Positions 1 to 9,880 of a stretch of 64,000 nt of DNA are shown here, in pieces. Positions within the stretch are counted from its first letter, which is position 1. The number at the start of each line of letters is the position of its first letter. The notes under the pieces are model-generated. The model had not been told where the DNA came from, searched no databases, and worked only from the letters and a program-made list of their open reading frames with translations. The position numbers and the translations under genes were made by a program. The DNA is from Rhizobiaceae bacterium (GTDB lineage: Bacteria; Pseudomonadota; Alphaproteobacteria; Rhizobiales; Rhizobiaceae). Where the stretch lies: NCBI GenBank assembly GCA_020628035.1, contig JAHDFS010000001.1, positions 7,207-71,206 on the forward strand, written 5' to 3'.

Positions 1-721
1 TCACCGCGTCATCAAATGACGCGCGTTCCTTAAGTTGTGTCGTCCAACGATCCAGTGATAAAAATTGCTCACCCGCCCAGTCTGGTGTCAGCTGCAAAAA
101 CCCAATTCTGATGACAAATGGCAAAATGGCAAAGTCAGCGAGTGACAAGGTTTCGCCGCATAAAAACTCATGTCGCGCAAGCTTATGGTCAAGCTTGTGA
201 TAGATATTCTTCAAATAAAGGATTGCAGACGAGGCTGCAAAGCCTGATAAGCCATTTTGCACGACATCATGAATACGTTGAGCTCTGGCCGTATCCGGAA
301 TACGATCCAGCTTTAAGACAAGCTCTTCCCGCGGTAAATTTTGAAGTTTGGTGCGATTCAAGGCAAGCGTGGTCAGCACATGAACGGCCAAATGAAATCG
401 AACAGATTCCACCATCCAGTCTTTCATCACATCATCAACATTTGTGCTGAGAGAAAAACTGCGCCCCTCTTCTACTGTTGCTGCAAGATGCAGCATGATG
501 TCGTTTGATTCCGTTAAACAAATATCATGATCGATATAAGTTGGCACAGACGCCTTTGGATTGAGAGCCCTGTAATCTTTGGTAAATTGCTCACCCTTTT
601 TCAGATCAATCACTTGCCCCTGCCAAGCGATATTCAGCTCAGCCAGAACCAGCCGAACCTTTTGCGAGCAAACAGAAGTTTTAGAATGATAAAGGGTTGG
701 AATGTCCACATTATTGTTCAT
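1..721 (-). CDS. Glutathione S-transferase family protein, 3' end runs off the window edge (not in the ORF track)
   Basis: Reverse-strand translation from CAT at 719-721 is open to base 1: MNNNVDIPTLYHSKTSVCSQKVRLVLAELNIAWQGQVIDLKKGEQFTKDYRALNPKASVPTYIDHD...; thioredoxin-like GST N-terminus (NPKxxVPT) and GST C-terminal 'LADFAILPF'. Confidence 0.8.
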   Translation of the reverse strand, partial: MNNNVDIPTLYHSKTSVCSQKVRLVLAELNIAWQGQVIDLKKGEQFTKDYRALNPKASVPTYIDHDICLTESNDIMLHLAATVEEGRSFSLSTNVDDVMKDWMVESVRFHLAVHVLTTLALNRTKLQNLPREELVLKLDRIPDTARAQRIHDVVQNGLSGFAASSAILYLKNIYHKLDHKLARHEFLCGETLSLADFAILPFVIRIGFLQLTPDWAGEQFLSLDRWTTQLKERASFDDAV

Positions 722-746
722 ATGAACATTCCAATATCAATTAGAA

Positions 747-1979
747 CTAGGCAGCAGAGCTCGAACGTACGCCATCTACGATTGCCTTGAATTCGTGGTC
801 ATCAAGAATATCCCGTTTTTGAATACCAGCTTTCTTCACCTCAGCCAGCATTTCAGCGACTTGCTCATCGTCAGCTGCACCCAAATTGAGCTCTTCAAGT
901 TTATAAAGAATTGAAGCCTTTCCGCTTTTCTTGCCCAGAACAACTTCACCCACGCGACCCGTCAGTGCTGGATGTGTCCCAAACATTACAAGCGGATCAT
1001 GCATAACGAAATTAATGCCAATACCGGATTCTCGAGTAAAGTTGCCAGACCCCAAGATCGGTTTGTTGCGCTGGATTGGGATGTTTGAAAGCTTGGAAAG
1101 CAAATCACCCAGTTCAGGCAATTTGTCCATGCGATAACCCGTGTCATAGCCGTATAGAAGGTCAAGACCCAACATCAATTCTTCAAGTGCGGCATTGCCG
1201 GTGCGTTCACCCAAGCCATTACCGCATGAATGAACGCATTCCGCCCCAGCAGTCACCGCCGCCAATTCCGTGGCAACCCCCATACCAAAATCGTTATGCG
1301 TATGAATTTCAATCGGCAACGAGGTCATCTCTTTGACCCAACGCACCATATATTTAATCGCTTCAGGTGTCGCACATCCCATTGTGTCCACAATTCCAAT
1401 GGAATCCGGCGGCGCTTCAGCCATCACGCCTTTGCAGAGATTTTCCAAATCATCCGCACGCGCACGTGTCGTGTCATAAGGGAAGAACACTGCATGCAAA
1501 CCGTTTTCTTTCGCATAGCGAATGATCGGCGCACTCTTTGCCAAAACATCTTTCCATGTCCAACCAAATTGCGTGACGAGTTTTGGATAGCCAATCGGCA
1601 CCTCAATAATCACGCCATCAGCACCGCATTCAAGCGCCTTATCAATGTCAGATTTCATTGCACGGGCAAAAGTATAAATGCGTGATTTCAAACCCAGCTT
1701 TGTAATCTGTTTGATGGCTTCTTCATCTTGTGGCGATACAGCAGGCATGCCCGCTTCAATCCGCTCCACACCAACTTCATCGAGCTTTTGTGCAATCGCA
1801 ACTTTATCATCAATGGAAAACACCACACCTGGCGTTTGCTCCCCATCGCGCAGCGTTGCATCATGAATGTCTACTTTTTCCGGAAGGTCTAGGGACTTTC
1901 TAACCTCTGGCACGAAGTTATACGGACTTACCCAGTATTTTCCGTCTTCAAAATGATCTTCGCGCACTTTTTTCTCCAA
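747..1979 (-). CDS. HMGL-like / isopropylmalate-homocitrate-citramalate synthase family protein
   Basis: DATLRDGEQTPGVVFS N-terminal motif, IHTHNDFGMGVATELAAV metal-binding HxH motif, GNGLGERTGNAALEE. Confidence 0.85.
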   Translation of the reverse strand: MEKKVREDHFEDGKYWVSPYNFVPEVRKSLDLPEKVDIHDATLRDGEQTPGVVFSIDDKVAIAQKLDEVGVERIEAGMPAVSPQDEEAIKQITKLGLKSRIYTFARAMKSDIDKALECGADGVIIEVPIGYPKLVTQFGWTWKDVLAKSAPIIRYAKENGLHAVFFPYDTTRARADDLENLCKGVMAEAPPDSIGIVDTMGCATPEAIKYMVRWVKEMTSLPIEIHTHNDFGMGVATELAAVTAGAECVHSCGNGLGERTGNAALEELMLGLDLLYGYDTGYRMDKLPELGDLLSKLSNIPIQRNKPILGSGNFTRESGIGINFVMHDPLVMFGTHPALTGRVGEVVLGKKSGKASILYKLEELNLGAADDEQVAEMLAEVKKAGIQKRDILDDHEFKAIVDGVRSSSAA

Positions 1980-2251
1980 TATAATGTTCGTGTGACCTGT
2001 CAGGTGATTTTTCTGATACTATTTTTCACATATATTTTACTATTTCAACAAAAAATATCAATATTTTTAAATAATCTACATTATAATTTTTCCGTGAAAC
2101 TGATGAAAAAATTGGTGCAATCTATCGCTCAATTTTTCAATATAGTACTGAAAATAATGAATTATTTTCGGATACACCAACCACAACAGGGACTTTTAAC
2201 TCGACAAAATATCAACTTGTAAAGTCTCAAAAATATCGATATTATTATTTT

Positions 2252-3634
2252 ATGATGCCAAACTCTTTTGCAATATCTAACTTTTTATCTGCTGTGGCCC
2301 ATCGCGGGCGCACAATAATTGGGATGCCACACGAGGACCGAAAGAAAGTCACAAGCGATAAAGTCATCGAATTGTGCCACAAACTTTTGTCGAGCAAAGG
2401 TGAAGCATCGGGCATAGCATTGTCGTTCGAAATTCTCGATTGCTACCAATATTTGCCGCGACAGGAGAAGCTGCTCTTCTTCAAAGCATTACTGAGCGAG
2501 TTTTCAGCACCGCAAGAACAAGCGCTCAATGCGGCGCGCGCATTTTTAGAAAGTCCGTCTGACAGCAATCTCGCACTTTTGTCTGAAATGAGCGAACCCA
2601 TTCGCCGGCGTTTAATCTTACGGCTCAACCAGGCCGACAATGCCACGCTTTTGCTGATTAAGATGCGCGAAGATCTGCTTGAGTTCATGAGGGAGGATCC
2701 TGAACTTTCAGACGTAGACAAAGACTTTAAAAAGCTTTTCACCTCCTGGTTCAACGGTGGCTTTCTCAACCTAAAACGCCTTGATTGGTCAAGCTCTGCG
2801 TCAATCTTGGAAAAGATTATCCGCTATGAAGCCGTCCACAACATGTCTGGCTGGGATGATTTGCGCAAACGTCTTGATCCTCCTGATCGCCATATTTACG
2901 GCTTCTTCCATCCACGCCTTGAAGAGGAACCCCTTATTTTTGTGGAAGTTGCGCTCACCGCTGATAAACCGCAAGAGATTGGCTTTATCCTTGAAGATGG
3001 TCGAGAATTTTTAAATCCGGAAAGCGCAAAAACGGCAACTTTCTATTCCATCTCAAACTGCCAAAAAGGATTAAGAGGTATTCCTTTGGGCAGCTTTTTG
3101 ATTAAACAGGTCGTTGAGGATTTGCGCGAAACATTTCCAGCGCTTGAAGAATTCGTCACCCTCTCTCCCATACCTGGATTTGCAAGATGGTTGAATAATT
3201 TCTTAAACGACGAAACCAAGTTGCTGCCAAACGAAATCAGAAGCGCATTACTAGAGCTTAAAAACACGCAATGGCTCGAAGATGAAAATACCAAATCAAG
3301 AATCTCTGCCGCAGTGCATATGGCCGTCGCCTATTACATCACCTATGAAAAAGATCGAAACGAGTTACCGCTCGATTCAGTCGCAAAGTTTCATTTAGGC
3401 AATGGCGCACGGCTTGAACGCACCAATTGGCCCGCAGATTTATCCAATACAGGGCTTAAAAACTCATTCGGAGCCATGGTCAATTACAGCTATCGCCTCA
3501 ACGAAATTGAAAGAAACCACGAGCGCTTTGTTGAAAATGGTGAGATATCCACATCTTCAGCCATATCTCGCTCTGCAAAAGGCTTCATGAACAACGTGAC
3601 CTTGTTGGAAAGCACCATCGATGATATTGCGTAA
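2252..3634 (+). CDS. matA: Malonyl-CoA decarboxylase
   Basis: 460 aa; typical MCD C-terminal segment (FFHPRLEEEPLIFVEVALT, CQKGLRGIPLGSFLIKQVV, FVTLSPIPGFARWL, FHLGNGARLERTNWPADLS). Confidence 0.9.
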   Translation: MMPNSFAISNFLSAVAHRGRTIIGMPHEDRKKVTSDKVIELCHKLLSSKGEASGIALSFEILDCYQYLPRQEKLLFFKALLSEFSAPQEQALNAARAFLESPSDSNLALLSEMSEPIRRRLILRLNQADNATLLLIKMREDLLEFMREDPELSDVDKDFKKLFTSWFNGGFLNLKRLDWSSSASILEKIIRYEAVHNMSGWDDLRKRLDPPDRHIYGFFHPRLEEEPLIFVEVALTADKPQEIGFILEDGREFLNPESAKTATFYSISNCQKGLRGIPLGSFLIKQVVEDLRETFPALEEFVTLSPIPGFARWLNNFLNDETKLLPNEIRSALLELKNTQWLEDENTKSRISAAVHMAVAYYITYEKDRNELPLDSVAKFHLGNGARLERTNWPADLSNTGLKNSFGAMVNYSYRLNEIERNHERFVENGEISTSSAISRSAKGFMNNVTLLESTIDDIA

Positions 3635-3705
3635 ACGATCAAAAATGGTGCTTCACATTAATGTGGGGCAAAACCTAAAGATTTGACATAGATAAGAGCC
3701 AAAAC

Positions 3706-4434
3706 GTGAAAAACATAGACACAATGAGCGAAGAATTCGACAAACCAGCATCTGTCAACGGCAATGGCGAAGTCACATCTTCTGAGTCTATAACCAGTCG
3801 AGCTTACTCTCGTCTTCGCGATGATATTATCTCAGGTGTTTTAAAACCCGGCCAAAAGCTAAAAGTCGAAAAACTTCGTCAGGAATATGAAGTTGGTTCA
3901 AGCCCAGTTCGCGAGGCACTTAGTCTTCTCACATCAGATCATTTTGTTGAGCGCATGGATCAACGCGGGTTTCGTGTGGCATCTGTTAGCGCTTCAGAAT
4001 TTGAGGAATTGTTGAAAACGCGTTGCTGGCTTGAAGAACGGGCTTTGCGCGAATCCATCAAAAATGGCAAAAGCGGCTGGGAAGAACAAGTTGTTCTCGC
4101 AACTTATCGTCTATCGCGCGTGCCGCGCACAGAAGATGGCGATCACTTCATTGCAAATGTAGAATGGGAAAAGCGCCATAAGCATTTTCATATGACGCTG
4201 ATTTCCGCCTGCGAATCCAGTTTTCTCCTGAAATTCTGCGACCAGCTCTACGATCAAAATGTCAGATATCGCCAATTATCAGGTAAAGCGGCTTATCCAA
4301 AACGCGATGTAACAGCAGAACATGGTGCAATTTGCGATGCTGTTTTGGCGCGAGATGAGGATCTCGCAGCCAAATTATTGATTAGCCATTATGACAATAC
4401 TGGCAATTTTTTGAAGGAAAATATGGAAAGCTAA
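3706..4434 (+). CDS. GntR family (FCD-type) transcriptional regulator
   Basis: N-terminal wHTH 'AYSRLRDDIISGVLKPGQKLKVEKLRQEYEVGSSPVREALSLL', helical FCD-like C-terminus. Confidence 0.9.
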   Translation: MKNIDTMSEEFDKPASVNGNGEVTSSESITSRAYSRLRDDIISGVLKPGQKLKVEKLRQEYEVGSSPVREALSLLTSDHFVERMDQRGFRVASVSASEFEELLKTRCWLEERALRESIKNGKSGWEEQVVLATYRLSRVPRTEDGDHFIANVEWEKRHKHFHMTLISACESSFLLKFCDQLYDQNVRYRQLSGKAAYPKRDVTAEHGAICDAVLARDEDLAAKLLISHYDNTGNFLKENMES

Positions 4435-4436
4435 CC

Positions 4437-4453
4437 AACGCTTTTTTAGCGTT
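4437..4453. terminator. Short inverted repeat AACGCT-TTTTT-AGCGTT between convergent genes
   Basis: 6-bp perfect stem, 5-nt T loop, located between the GntR stop and the dioxygenase stop. Confidence 0.4.
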
Positions 4454-5328
4454 TAGCCAGCTTCCTTTCCAAGCACAAAATCAAAATCTACTGTGAAGAA
4501 CGGCATGGTGACATTATCACCAATTTCCAAACCTGCTGGGATTTTAGTTTTATCTGTCTGTTCAACATATTCCATGATGAGCTTTTCACGCACGCCAAAT
4601 ACCGCATCATTATCCAGGTAAGGATCATCACTTGGGAACACTTCGGTCACCAATGAACGATAGCCAGGTGCCGTAATAATGAAATGCAAATGTGATGGAC
4701 GCCAAGGGTGACGTCCCGTTGCTTTGAGCATCTCACCGACAGAACCATCAATTGGCACTGTGTAAGGCGCAGGCCGCACTGTTGTCAGCTTATAGACACC
4801 ATCATCGCCGACGACCATATGGCCGCGAAGATTATATTCTGGCTGCTCATTATCCTGATTGGAATAAAGACCATTATCTGCGGTTTGCCAAATTTCAATC
4901 TCAGCACCGGCGATTGGGTTGCCATCGGGATCTGTCACCTTACCTTCAACAATCACAGTCGCGCCATCATTATCACGCTTTAAATCACCGCCAACGGGCA
5001 GATCTGGTGCGCCCAGAATATGGAAAGGCCCCAACACACTTGATGGCGTCACACCCTCTGGCGAATGCACCATATCGACAAGCGAGGACAGCCCCAAAAC
5101 ATCAGACAAAAGCACAAATTCATTACGCTCATCATCGGTCATTTCTCCGGTAAAGCGTAAGAATTCAAGCCCGCGTCGCCACTCTTCATGGCTTAGATTT
5201 GTTTCGCGCACAAAATCATGTAGATGATGAACCAAACGATCTAGAATGAACTTTAGACGCTCATCCGTCTCCGGTTCGCAATAATCCAAAAATGCTTGGG
5301 TAATAGACTCTGTTGTTACGTTGCGCAT
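4453..5328 (-). CDS. Intradiol ring-cleavage dioxygenase (hydroxyquinol/catechol 1,2-dioxygenase type)
   Basis: Dioxygenase N-terminal helical domain; GLYSNQ..., VRPAPYTVP, RPSHLHFIITAPGY (Fe-binding Tyr and HxH). Confidence 0.88.
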   Translation of the reverse strand: MRNVTTESITQAFLDYCEPETDERLKFILDRLVHHLHDFVRETNLSHEEWRRGLEFLRFTGEMTDDERNEFVLLSDVLGLSSLVDMVHSPEGVTPSSVLGPFHILGAPDLPVGGDLKRDNDGATVIVEGKVTDPDGNPIAGAEIEIWQTADNGLYSNQDNEQPEYNLRGHMVVGDDGVYKLTTVRPAPYTVPIDGSVGEMLKATGRHPWRPSHLHFIITAPGYRSLVTEVFPSDDPYLDNDAVFGVREKLIMEYVEQTDKTKIPAGLEIGDNVTMPFFTVDFDFVLGKEAG

Positions 5329-5345
5329 TTAAGGCCTCCAATAAG

Positions 5346-6656
5346 TTAGTTCAAAATCCCAATGGATAGAACTGGGTATTTAATAATAAGAACAAGAACG
5401 AGCAGCATGATCACTGCAAATGGGAAGGCACCCATAAAGACGTCTTTGAGTGAAATTTTGGGATCGTTCAGTGTCGCTTTGATCACAAAACACGAGATCC
5501 CTAAGGGTGGTGTAAGCAGCCCGATTTCCGCACCGATCACAGTAACGATGCCGAACCAAACTAAGCTAAGCCCCATGGATTCAATCAAAGTCAAAAATAG
5601 CGGCACTACAATGAGAATGATCGAGGCCGTATCCAAAATGGTGCCCAAGAAGAGCATCAAAAGGACGTAGATGATCATGACGGTCACAAAACCAAAATTA
5701 TATTCTTGCAAGAACGCATTCAGCTCATTTGGCAAACCGGCATAACCAAGCATGCGGCTATAAAGCGATGCCATCAAAATGAGAAACAAAATAGACGCGG
5801 TGATATGACCAGTTTCAATGGCTGTTTGCCACAAACCTTTCCAAGTGATCTTCTTGCGCATGAAGGCAATGATCAACGCGACAAATGCGCCTGCAGCCCC
5901 CGATTCAACCGGCGTCAACCAACCAGTGTATATTCCGCCCAGCACAACAGTGATCAAGAACAAAATTGGCACAGTTTTATCAAACACCTCAAACCAGGTA
6001 AGTTCTTCAACCTCTGTGCTTTTCACATTTTTGCCAATAAATGATGGCCAAAAACGCCCTGCCAATAAAATGCCAATGATATAAGCGGCCGTTAAAACCA
6101 AACCAGGAACAATGCCGGCTAGAAACATTTCACCAACGGACTGCTCGGCCACAAAAGAGTAAATGATCAGCATCGCACTTGGCGGAATAATCATACCAAG
6201 AACCGATGATCCAGCGACCACGCCAACAGCAAAGCGCGGGTTATAGTTTAAGCGCTGCATCTCCGGCACTGAGATTTTGGTAAACACAGAAGCGGACGCA
6301 ATGGATGAACCGGTCACAGCAGCAAATACAGCATTTGCACCCACCGTTGCCATGCCAATACCGCCTGTGATCTTGCGGAACCCACGGCTCATAACCGTAT
6401 AAATATCGGTCCCTAATCCGGCCCTGGACACCAATAACCCCATGACGGTGAACAAGGGTATGGTGGCGAATGCATATTCCTCCACACCATCGCCCACCGC
6501 CACTTTTAAAAAGTTAAACGCTAAAATGGACTTGCCCGAAATCAACCAGATGGACACAAATGACACCAAACCCAAAGCGATCGGGATATACATGCCGATA
6601 TAGACAAGGAAAATAATTGCGACGACTGAAAACGCGCCAATTTCTACAGGTGTCAT
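5346..6656 (-). CDS. TRAP transporter large permease (DctM)
   Basis: 436 aa polytopic; GSSIASASVFTKISVPEM, GMIIPPSAMLIIY, LLTPPLGISCFVI. Confidence 0.9.
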   Translation of the reverse strand: MTPVEIGAFSVVAIIFLVYIGMYIPIALGLVSFVSIWLISGKSILAFNFLKVAVGDGVEEYAFATIPLFTVMGLLVSRAGLGTDIYTVMSRGFRKITGGIGMATVGANAVFAAVTGSSIASASVFTKISVPEMQRLNYNPRFAVGVVAGSSVLGMIIPPSAMLIIYSFVAEQSVGEMFLAGIVPGLVLTAAYIIGILLAGRFWPSFIGKNVKSTEVEELTWFEVFDKTVPILFLITVVLGGIYTGWLTPVESGAAGAFVALIIAFMRKKITWKGLWQTAIETGHITASILFLILMASLYSRMLGYAGLPNELNAFLQEYNFGFVTVMIIYVLLMLFLGTILDTASIILIVVPLFLTLIESMGLSLVWFGIVTVIGAEIGLLTPPLGISCFVIKATLNDPKISLKDVFMGAFPFAVIMLLVLVLIIKYPVLSIGILN

Positions 6657-6687
6657 AACAAGCTTCTTTTTTGGTATTTATTATTCA

Positions 6688-7338
6688 TTACGTATCGACC
6701 GATTTTGCATTTTCAGCCATGGCCTTTTGATGATTGCCGAACAAAAGGGCCTGTTCAGTATCGAGCAAGGCTTTGAGCAAAAATATGATGGCGCAGAGCG
6801 TGACGCTAAACGCGATCGCAAGCTTGACGGGCCATGTGGGTGCTGTGAAAATTCCCGGCGTTCCGGCATATTCACAACGTCCAAACGCGTCAGATAAATC
6901 GCGGAAAAAATCACCCGTTAATGGCGGCCCAAATTCTGGCGCCACAAAGAATGAGCATGTCTCATAGGATTCGACAAATTCTGGCCAAACGGTCCATGCG
7001 ATTAACACCATGAAAACCCCAGCAATAAAATCGATTACCCGCGAGATATTACACGCGACTTTGGGTTTTAACCCATGAATGAGATGCAAAAATCCATCTG
7101 ATCTCGTCAGGCGATTTGATCTGACCACATCAGGTAATTGCAAGAATACGATGAGTGCCAGAGAAAAGATCACAAGCTCGACGACGCCATTAATAGGGTC
7201 GTGCAAAATGCCTCTGGCAACCACATCCGCATTGAGGATCGCAACAAGTGCGAAGATCAACATGGTTCCGATGGTATTGGCAACAATGGCCACACTCACG
7301 GAACTGTTGAAAAACCGGCGAAAGAACGCGCTAATCAT
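6688..7338 (-). CDS. TRAP transporter small permease (DctQ)
   Basis: 216 aa, 4 predicted TM segments, between DctM and DctP genes. Confidence 0.8.
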   Translation of the reverse strand: MISAFFRRFFNSSVSVAIVANTIGTMLIFALVAILNADVVARGILHDPINGVVELVIFSLALIVFLQLPDVVRSNRLTRSDGFLHLIHGLKPKVACNISRVIDFIAGVFMVLIAWTVWPEFVESYETCSFFVAPEFGPPLTGDFFRDLSDAFGRCEYAGTPGIFTAPTWPVKLAIAFSVTLCAIIFLLKALLDTEQALLFGNHQKAMAENAKSVDT

Positions 7339-7365
7339 TAAATATTTCCTCCGCCGGTTAACGTC

Positions 7366-8469
7366 TTAAAGTTCTGCAGCCCAGTCACGAAGTGGCGTGA
7401 AGCCAGCATCTTTGAGCTTACCAATGTAAGCTTTGAGCATATCTGAACCTGGTGCACCTTCTGAATCAAGCTTCTTAGCCCAATCAACAGCAATATTCGG
7501 CATTGAATCTGCCCATGCTTGGCGTGCTTCAGCACTCATTTCAACAACGGTGCCACCACCAGCTTTATAAGCTTCAAGGGATTCAGCTGCGCGATCCATC
7601 GCAATACCGGCAACATGGTCACGATATTCAAGAGCAACCTTTTGAAGCACAGACTTCACTTCGTCGGGCAGTTTGTTCCAGACATCTTTGTTCACTGTCA
7701 CTGTTTTGGAATTCACAGCACCCAGGTCAACTTTGAGCATATATGGCGCAACTTCTGCGATCTTAAATGTTTTCGCAGCTTCTGGCCAAAGCATGGCAGC
7801 TTCTGTCACACCTGTTTGGATCATGTTATAAAATGTTGGCAGACCGCCACGTACACCGGCTGCGCCTTCGATGCCTTCAAGATATCTTAGGTTATAACCC
7901 GCACCAGCGACTTTCTTACCTTCCAAATCAGCCAGTGAATTGATCGGTGTTTTTGAGAACAACTGATAGGTATCCAGCACAACACCTGTTGCGAGATAAA
8001 CCTGGTTTTCGTCATCCAGCTCTTTCGCCATTTGTGGGAATTCGCGGGCAATTTCATCAACTGCTTGAGCGACAACGCGTGCATCAGCTGCAATAAACGG
8101 TGTAACGGCTGAGATACCTTGGCTAGGTAGTTTTGAGTTATGGAAAATTGTTGTGACAATACCGATATCGCCAAGACCAAGCTGGATGCCTTCAAGCACA
8201 CCGCGTGGCTTAACAATCGTTCCGCCATAACCTTCTTGCCATTTGATTTCATATTTGCCGCCTGCGGCGAGCTCTTCATTCACCCGTGGAATAAAGAAAC
8301 CTGAGAATTCTTTTACCCACATAGAACGCTCTGGATATCCGTCGATCGCAATCATATTGATTGTTTCAACGGCAGATGCCTCAGATGTGTGTAAAGCAGT
8401 ATTGGCTCCTAACGCCAATGCTGCGAGTACAACACTCGTAGTACTGATTTGTTTGACTAATTTTAACAT
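7366..8469 (-). CDS. TRAP transporter solute-binding protein (DctP type)
   Basis: Signal peptide; LADLEGKKVAGAGYNLRYLEG, MIQTGVTEAAMLWPEA; operonic with DctQ/DctM. Confidence 0.85.
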   Translation of the reverse strand: MLKLVKQISTTSVVLAALALGANTALHTSEASAVETINMIAIDGYPERSMWVKEFSGFFIPRVNEELAAGGKYEIKWQEGYGGTIVKPRGVLEGIQLGLGDIGIVTTIFHNSKLPSQGISAVTPFIAADARVVAQAVDEIAREFPQMAKELDDENQVYLATGVVLDTYQLFSKTPINSLADLEGKKVAGAGYNLRYLEGIEGAAGVRGGLPTFYNMIQTGVTEAAMLWPEAAKTFKIAEVAPYMLKVDLGAVNSKTVTVNKDVWNKLPDEVKSVLQKVALEYRDHVAGIAMDRAAESLEAYKAGGGTVVEMSAEARQAWADSMPNIAVDWAKKLDSEGAPGSDMLKAYIGKLKDAGFTPLRDWAAEL

Positions 8470-8575
8470 TTTCTTCCTCCCAAATTGTGTTTGAAACCGG
8501 GATAGATCTCAAACCTAATAGTTAACTTGATGAAACAGAGCCTCCTCAGACCACGCCAGCAATCTGTCGTTTCAT

Positions 8576-9040
8576 CTAATCGTCTTTGCGCACCCAACTC
8601 TCTTCAATTTCAGTTCCCGCTTGCTTGAAAAGTTTGGAAAGCGGGCAATATTTCGATACTTCTTCCGCCAATCTTGCCAATTCGGCCTCTGTCGCTGTGC
8701 CATCGGCTTCAACGGTCAGCTTAATTTTGACAAATGGGACATCAATCTCCTCCTGAAGCGTCACGCCCCGTCGGTCAAAATCGCAAACAGCTGAAATATC
8801 CAAATGACCAATGTCGATGAGCAATGATTCAGCGCATTTATGTGCAATCACATTCGTGCATCCAATGAGCGCAGAAATGGCTGTATCCGTAGGCGTTGGC
8901 CCTAAATTGGTACCACCTCGTGCCTCAGGTTCATCGATCGCAAAATTGAGATCGCGAATTGAAATATTGGACAATGAATGAGACGGGCTTTGTGCCTTTG
9001 CCCTTAATTTCACAGTCATTTGAGGCTTTAAATCAACCAT
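8576..9040 (-). CDS. OsmC family protein
   Basis: 154 aa; GPTPTDTAISALIGCTNVIAHKCAE, C-terminal KYCPLSKLFKQAGTEI. Confidence 0.85.
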   Translation of the reverse strand: MVDLKPQMTVKLRAKAQSPSHSLSNISIRDLNFAIDEPEARGGTNLGPTPTDTAISALIGCTNVIAHKCAESLLIDIGHLDISAVCDFDRRGVTLQEEIDVPFVKIKLTVEADGTATEAELARLAEEVSKYCPLSKLFKQAGTEIEESWVRKDD

Positions 9041-9723
9041 TAAACGACCTCACACACATCATCAAAATCAAAGCGCGGCAAACGCTGAAACAACGCAGTT
9101 TCATCGGCATAACCGATATTGCAAAGGAAATTTGATTTAACTGTCGTTCCTTTGAAAAATTCTTCGTCAATAACAGCGTTAGAAAATCCAGACATCGCAC
9201 CAATATCAAGACCAAGCGCGCGGGCAGCGATCATCAAATATCCACCCTGCAAGGTGGAATTGCGAAACGCTGTCTCTTCAGAATATTCAGGCTTGTCTTT
9301 AAAAAGGTGTCGTCTGTCTTCATGCGGGAAGAGTTTGGGCAATTCTTTCCAAAACTCAGTGTCATAAGCTACAATCACCGTCAGCGGTGCACCCATCATC
9401 TTCGGAACATTCGCAGGCTTTAACGATTTTGCCACGCGCGCCTTGCCCTCAGGTGTTTTCACAAAGATGAAACGCGCCGGGCAGCCATTCATGCTTGTCG
9501 AACCCATTTTCACAATATCATAAAGCTGATGGATGAGCCCGTCATCGATGGGTTTGTCTGTCCATGCATAGTGAGAACGCGCACCAGAGAGAATAAGCTC
9601 AATCGATGCATCATCCAATTGGTGAATTCTTGATTTAAGATCACGGGCATCTTGCTGAGCGGCTTCTCGCAACTTCAATAACTCTTCACCAGTGGGTGCA
9701 CTATTTGGCACATTCATATTCAT
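9040..9723 (-). CDS. Nitroreductase family protein (RutE/HadB-like)
   Basis: ARSHYAWTDKPIDDGLIHQLYDIVKMGSTSMNGCPARFIFVKTPEGKARVAKSL, NSTLQGGYLMIAARALGLDIGAMSGF; start moved to MNMNVPNSAP. Confidence 0.85.
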   Translation of the reverse strand: MNMNVPNSAPTGEELLKLREAAQQDARDLKSRIHQLDDASIELILSGARSHYAWTDKPIDDGLIHQLYDIVKMGSTSMNGCPARFIFVKTPEGKARVAKSLKPANVPKMMGAPLTVIVAYDTEFWKELPKLFPHEDRRHLFKDKPEYSEETAFRNSTLQGGYLMIAARALGLDIGAMSGFSNAVIDEEFFKGTTVKSNFLCNIGYADETALFQRLPRFDFDDVCEVV

Positions 9724-9880
9724 TCGACGTTTCCCGCACTTTAGGAATCTAGCTTCCAAACCTCTATAATTCAAAAATACCCACATTTATACCCATTCGT
9801 CAATAAATATCGATATTTTTTATTTGACCGGAGTTTATAATAAAGTATGGTTTTGTAGAGAATGTGGAGGAATTGAGAAA

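Noticed and set aside
118-450. 110-aa plus-strand ORF
   Set aside because: Antisense to the clearly coding GST gene (1-721, minus) that the ORF track missed because it lacks a stop in the window.
1230-1685. 151-aa plus-strand ORF
   Set aside because: Antisense to the HMGL-like gene; His/Arg-rich shadow translation.
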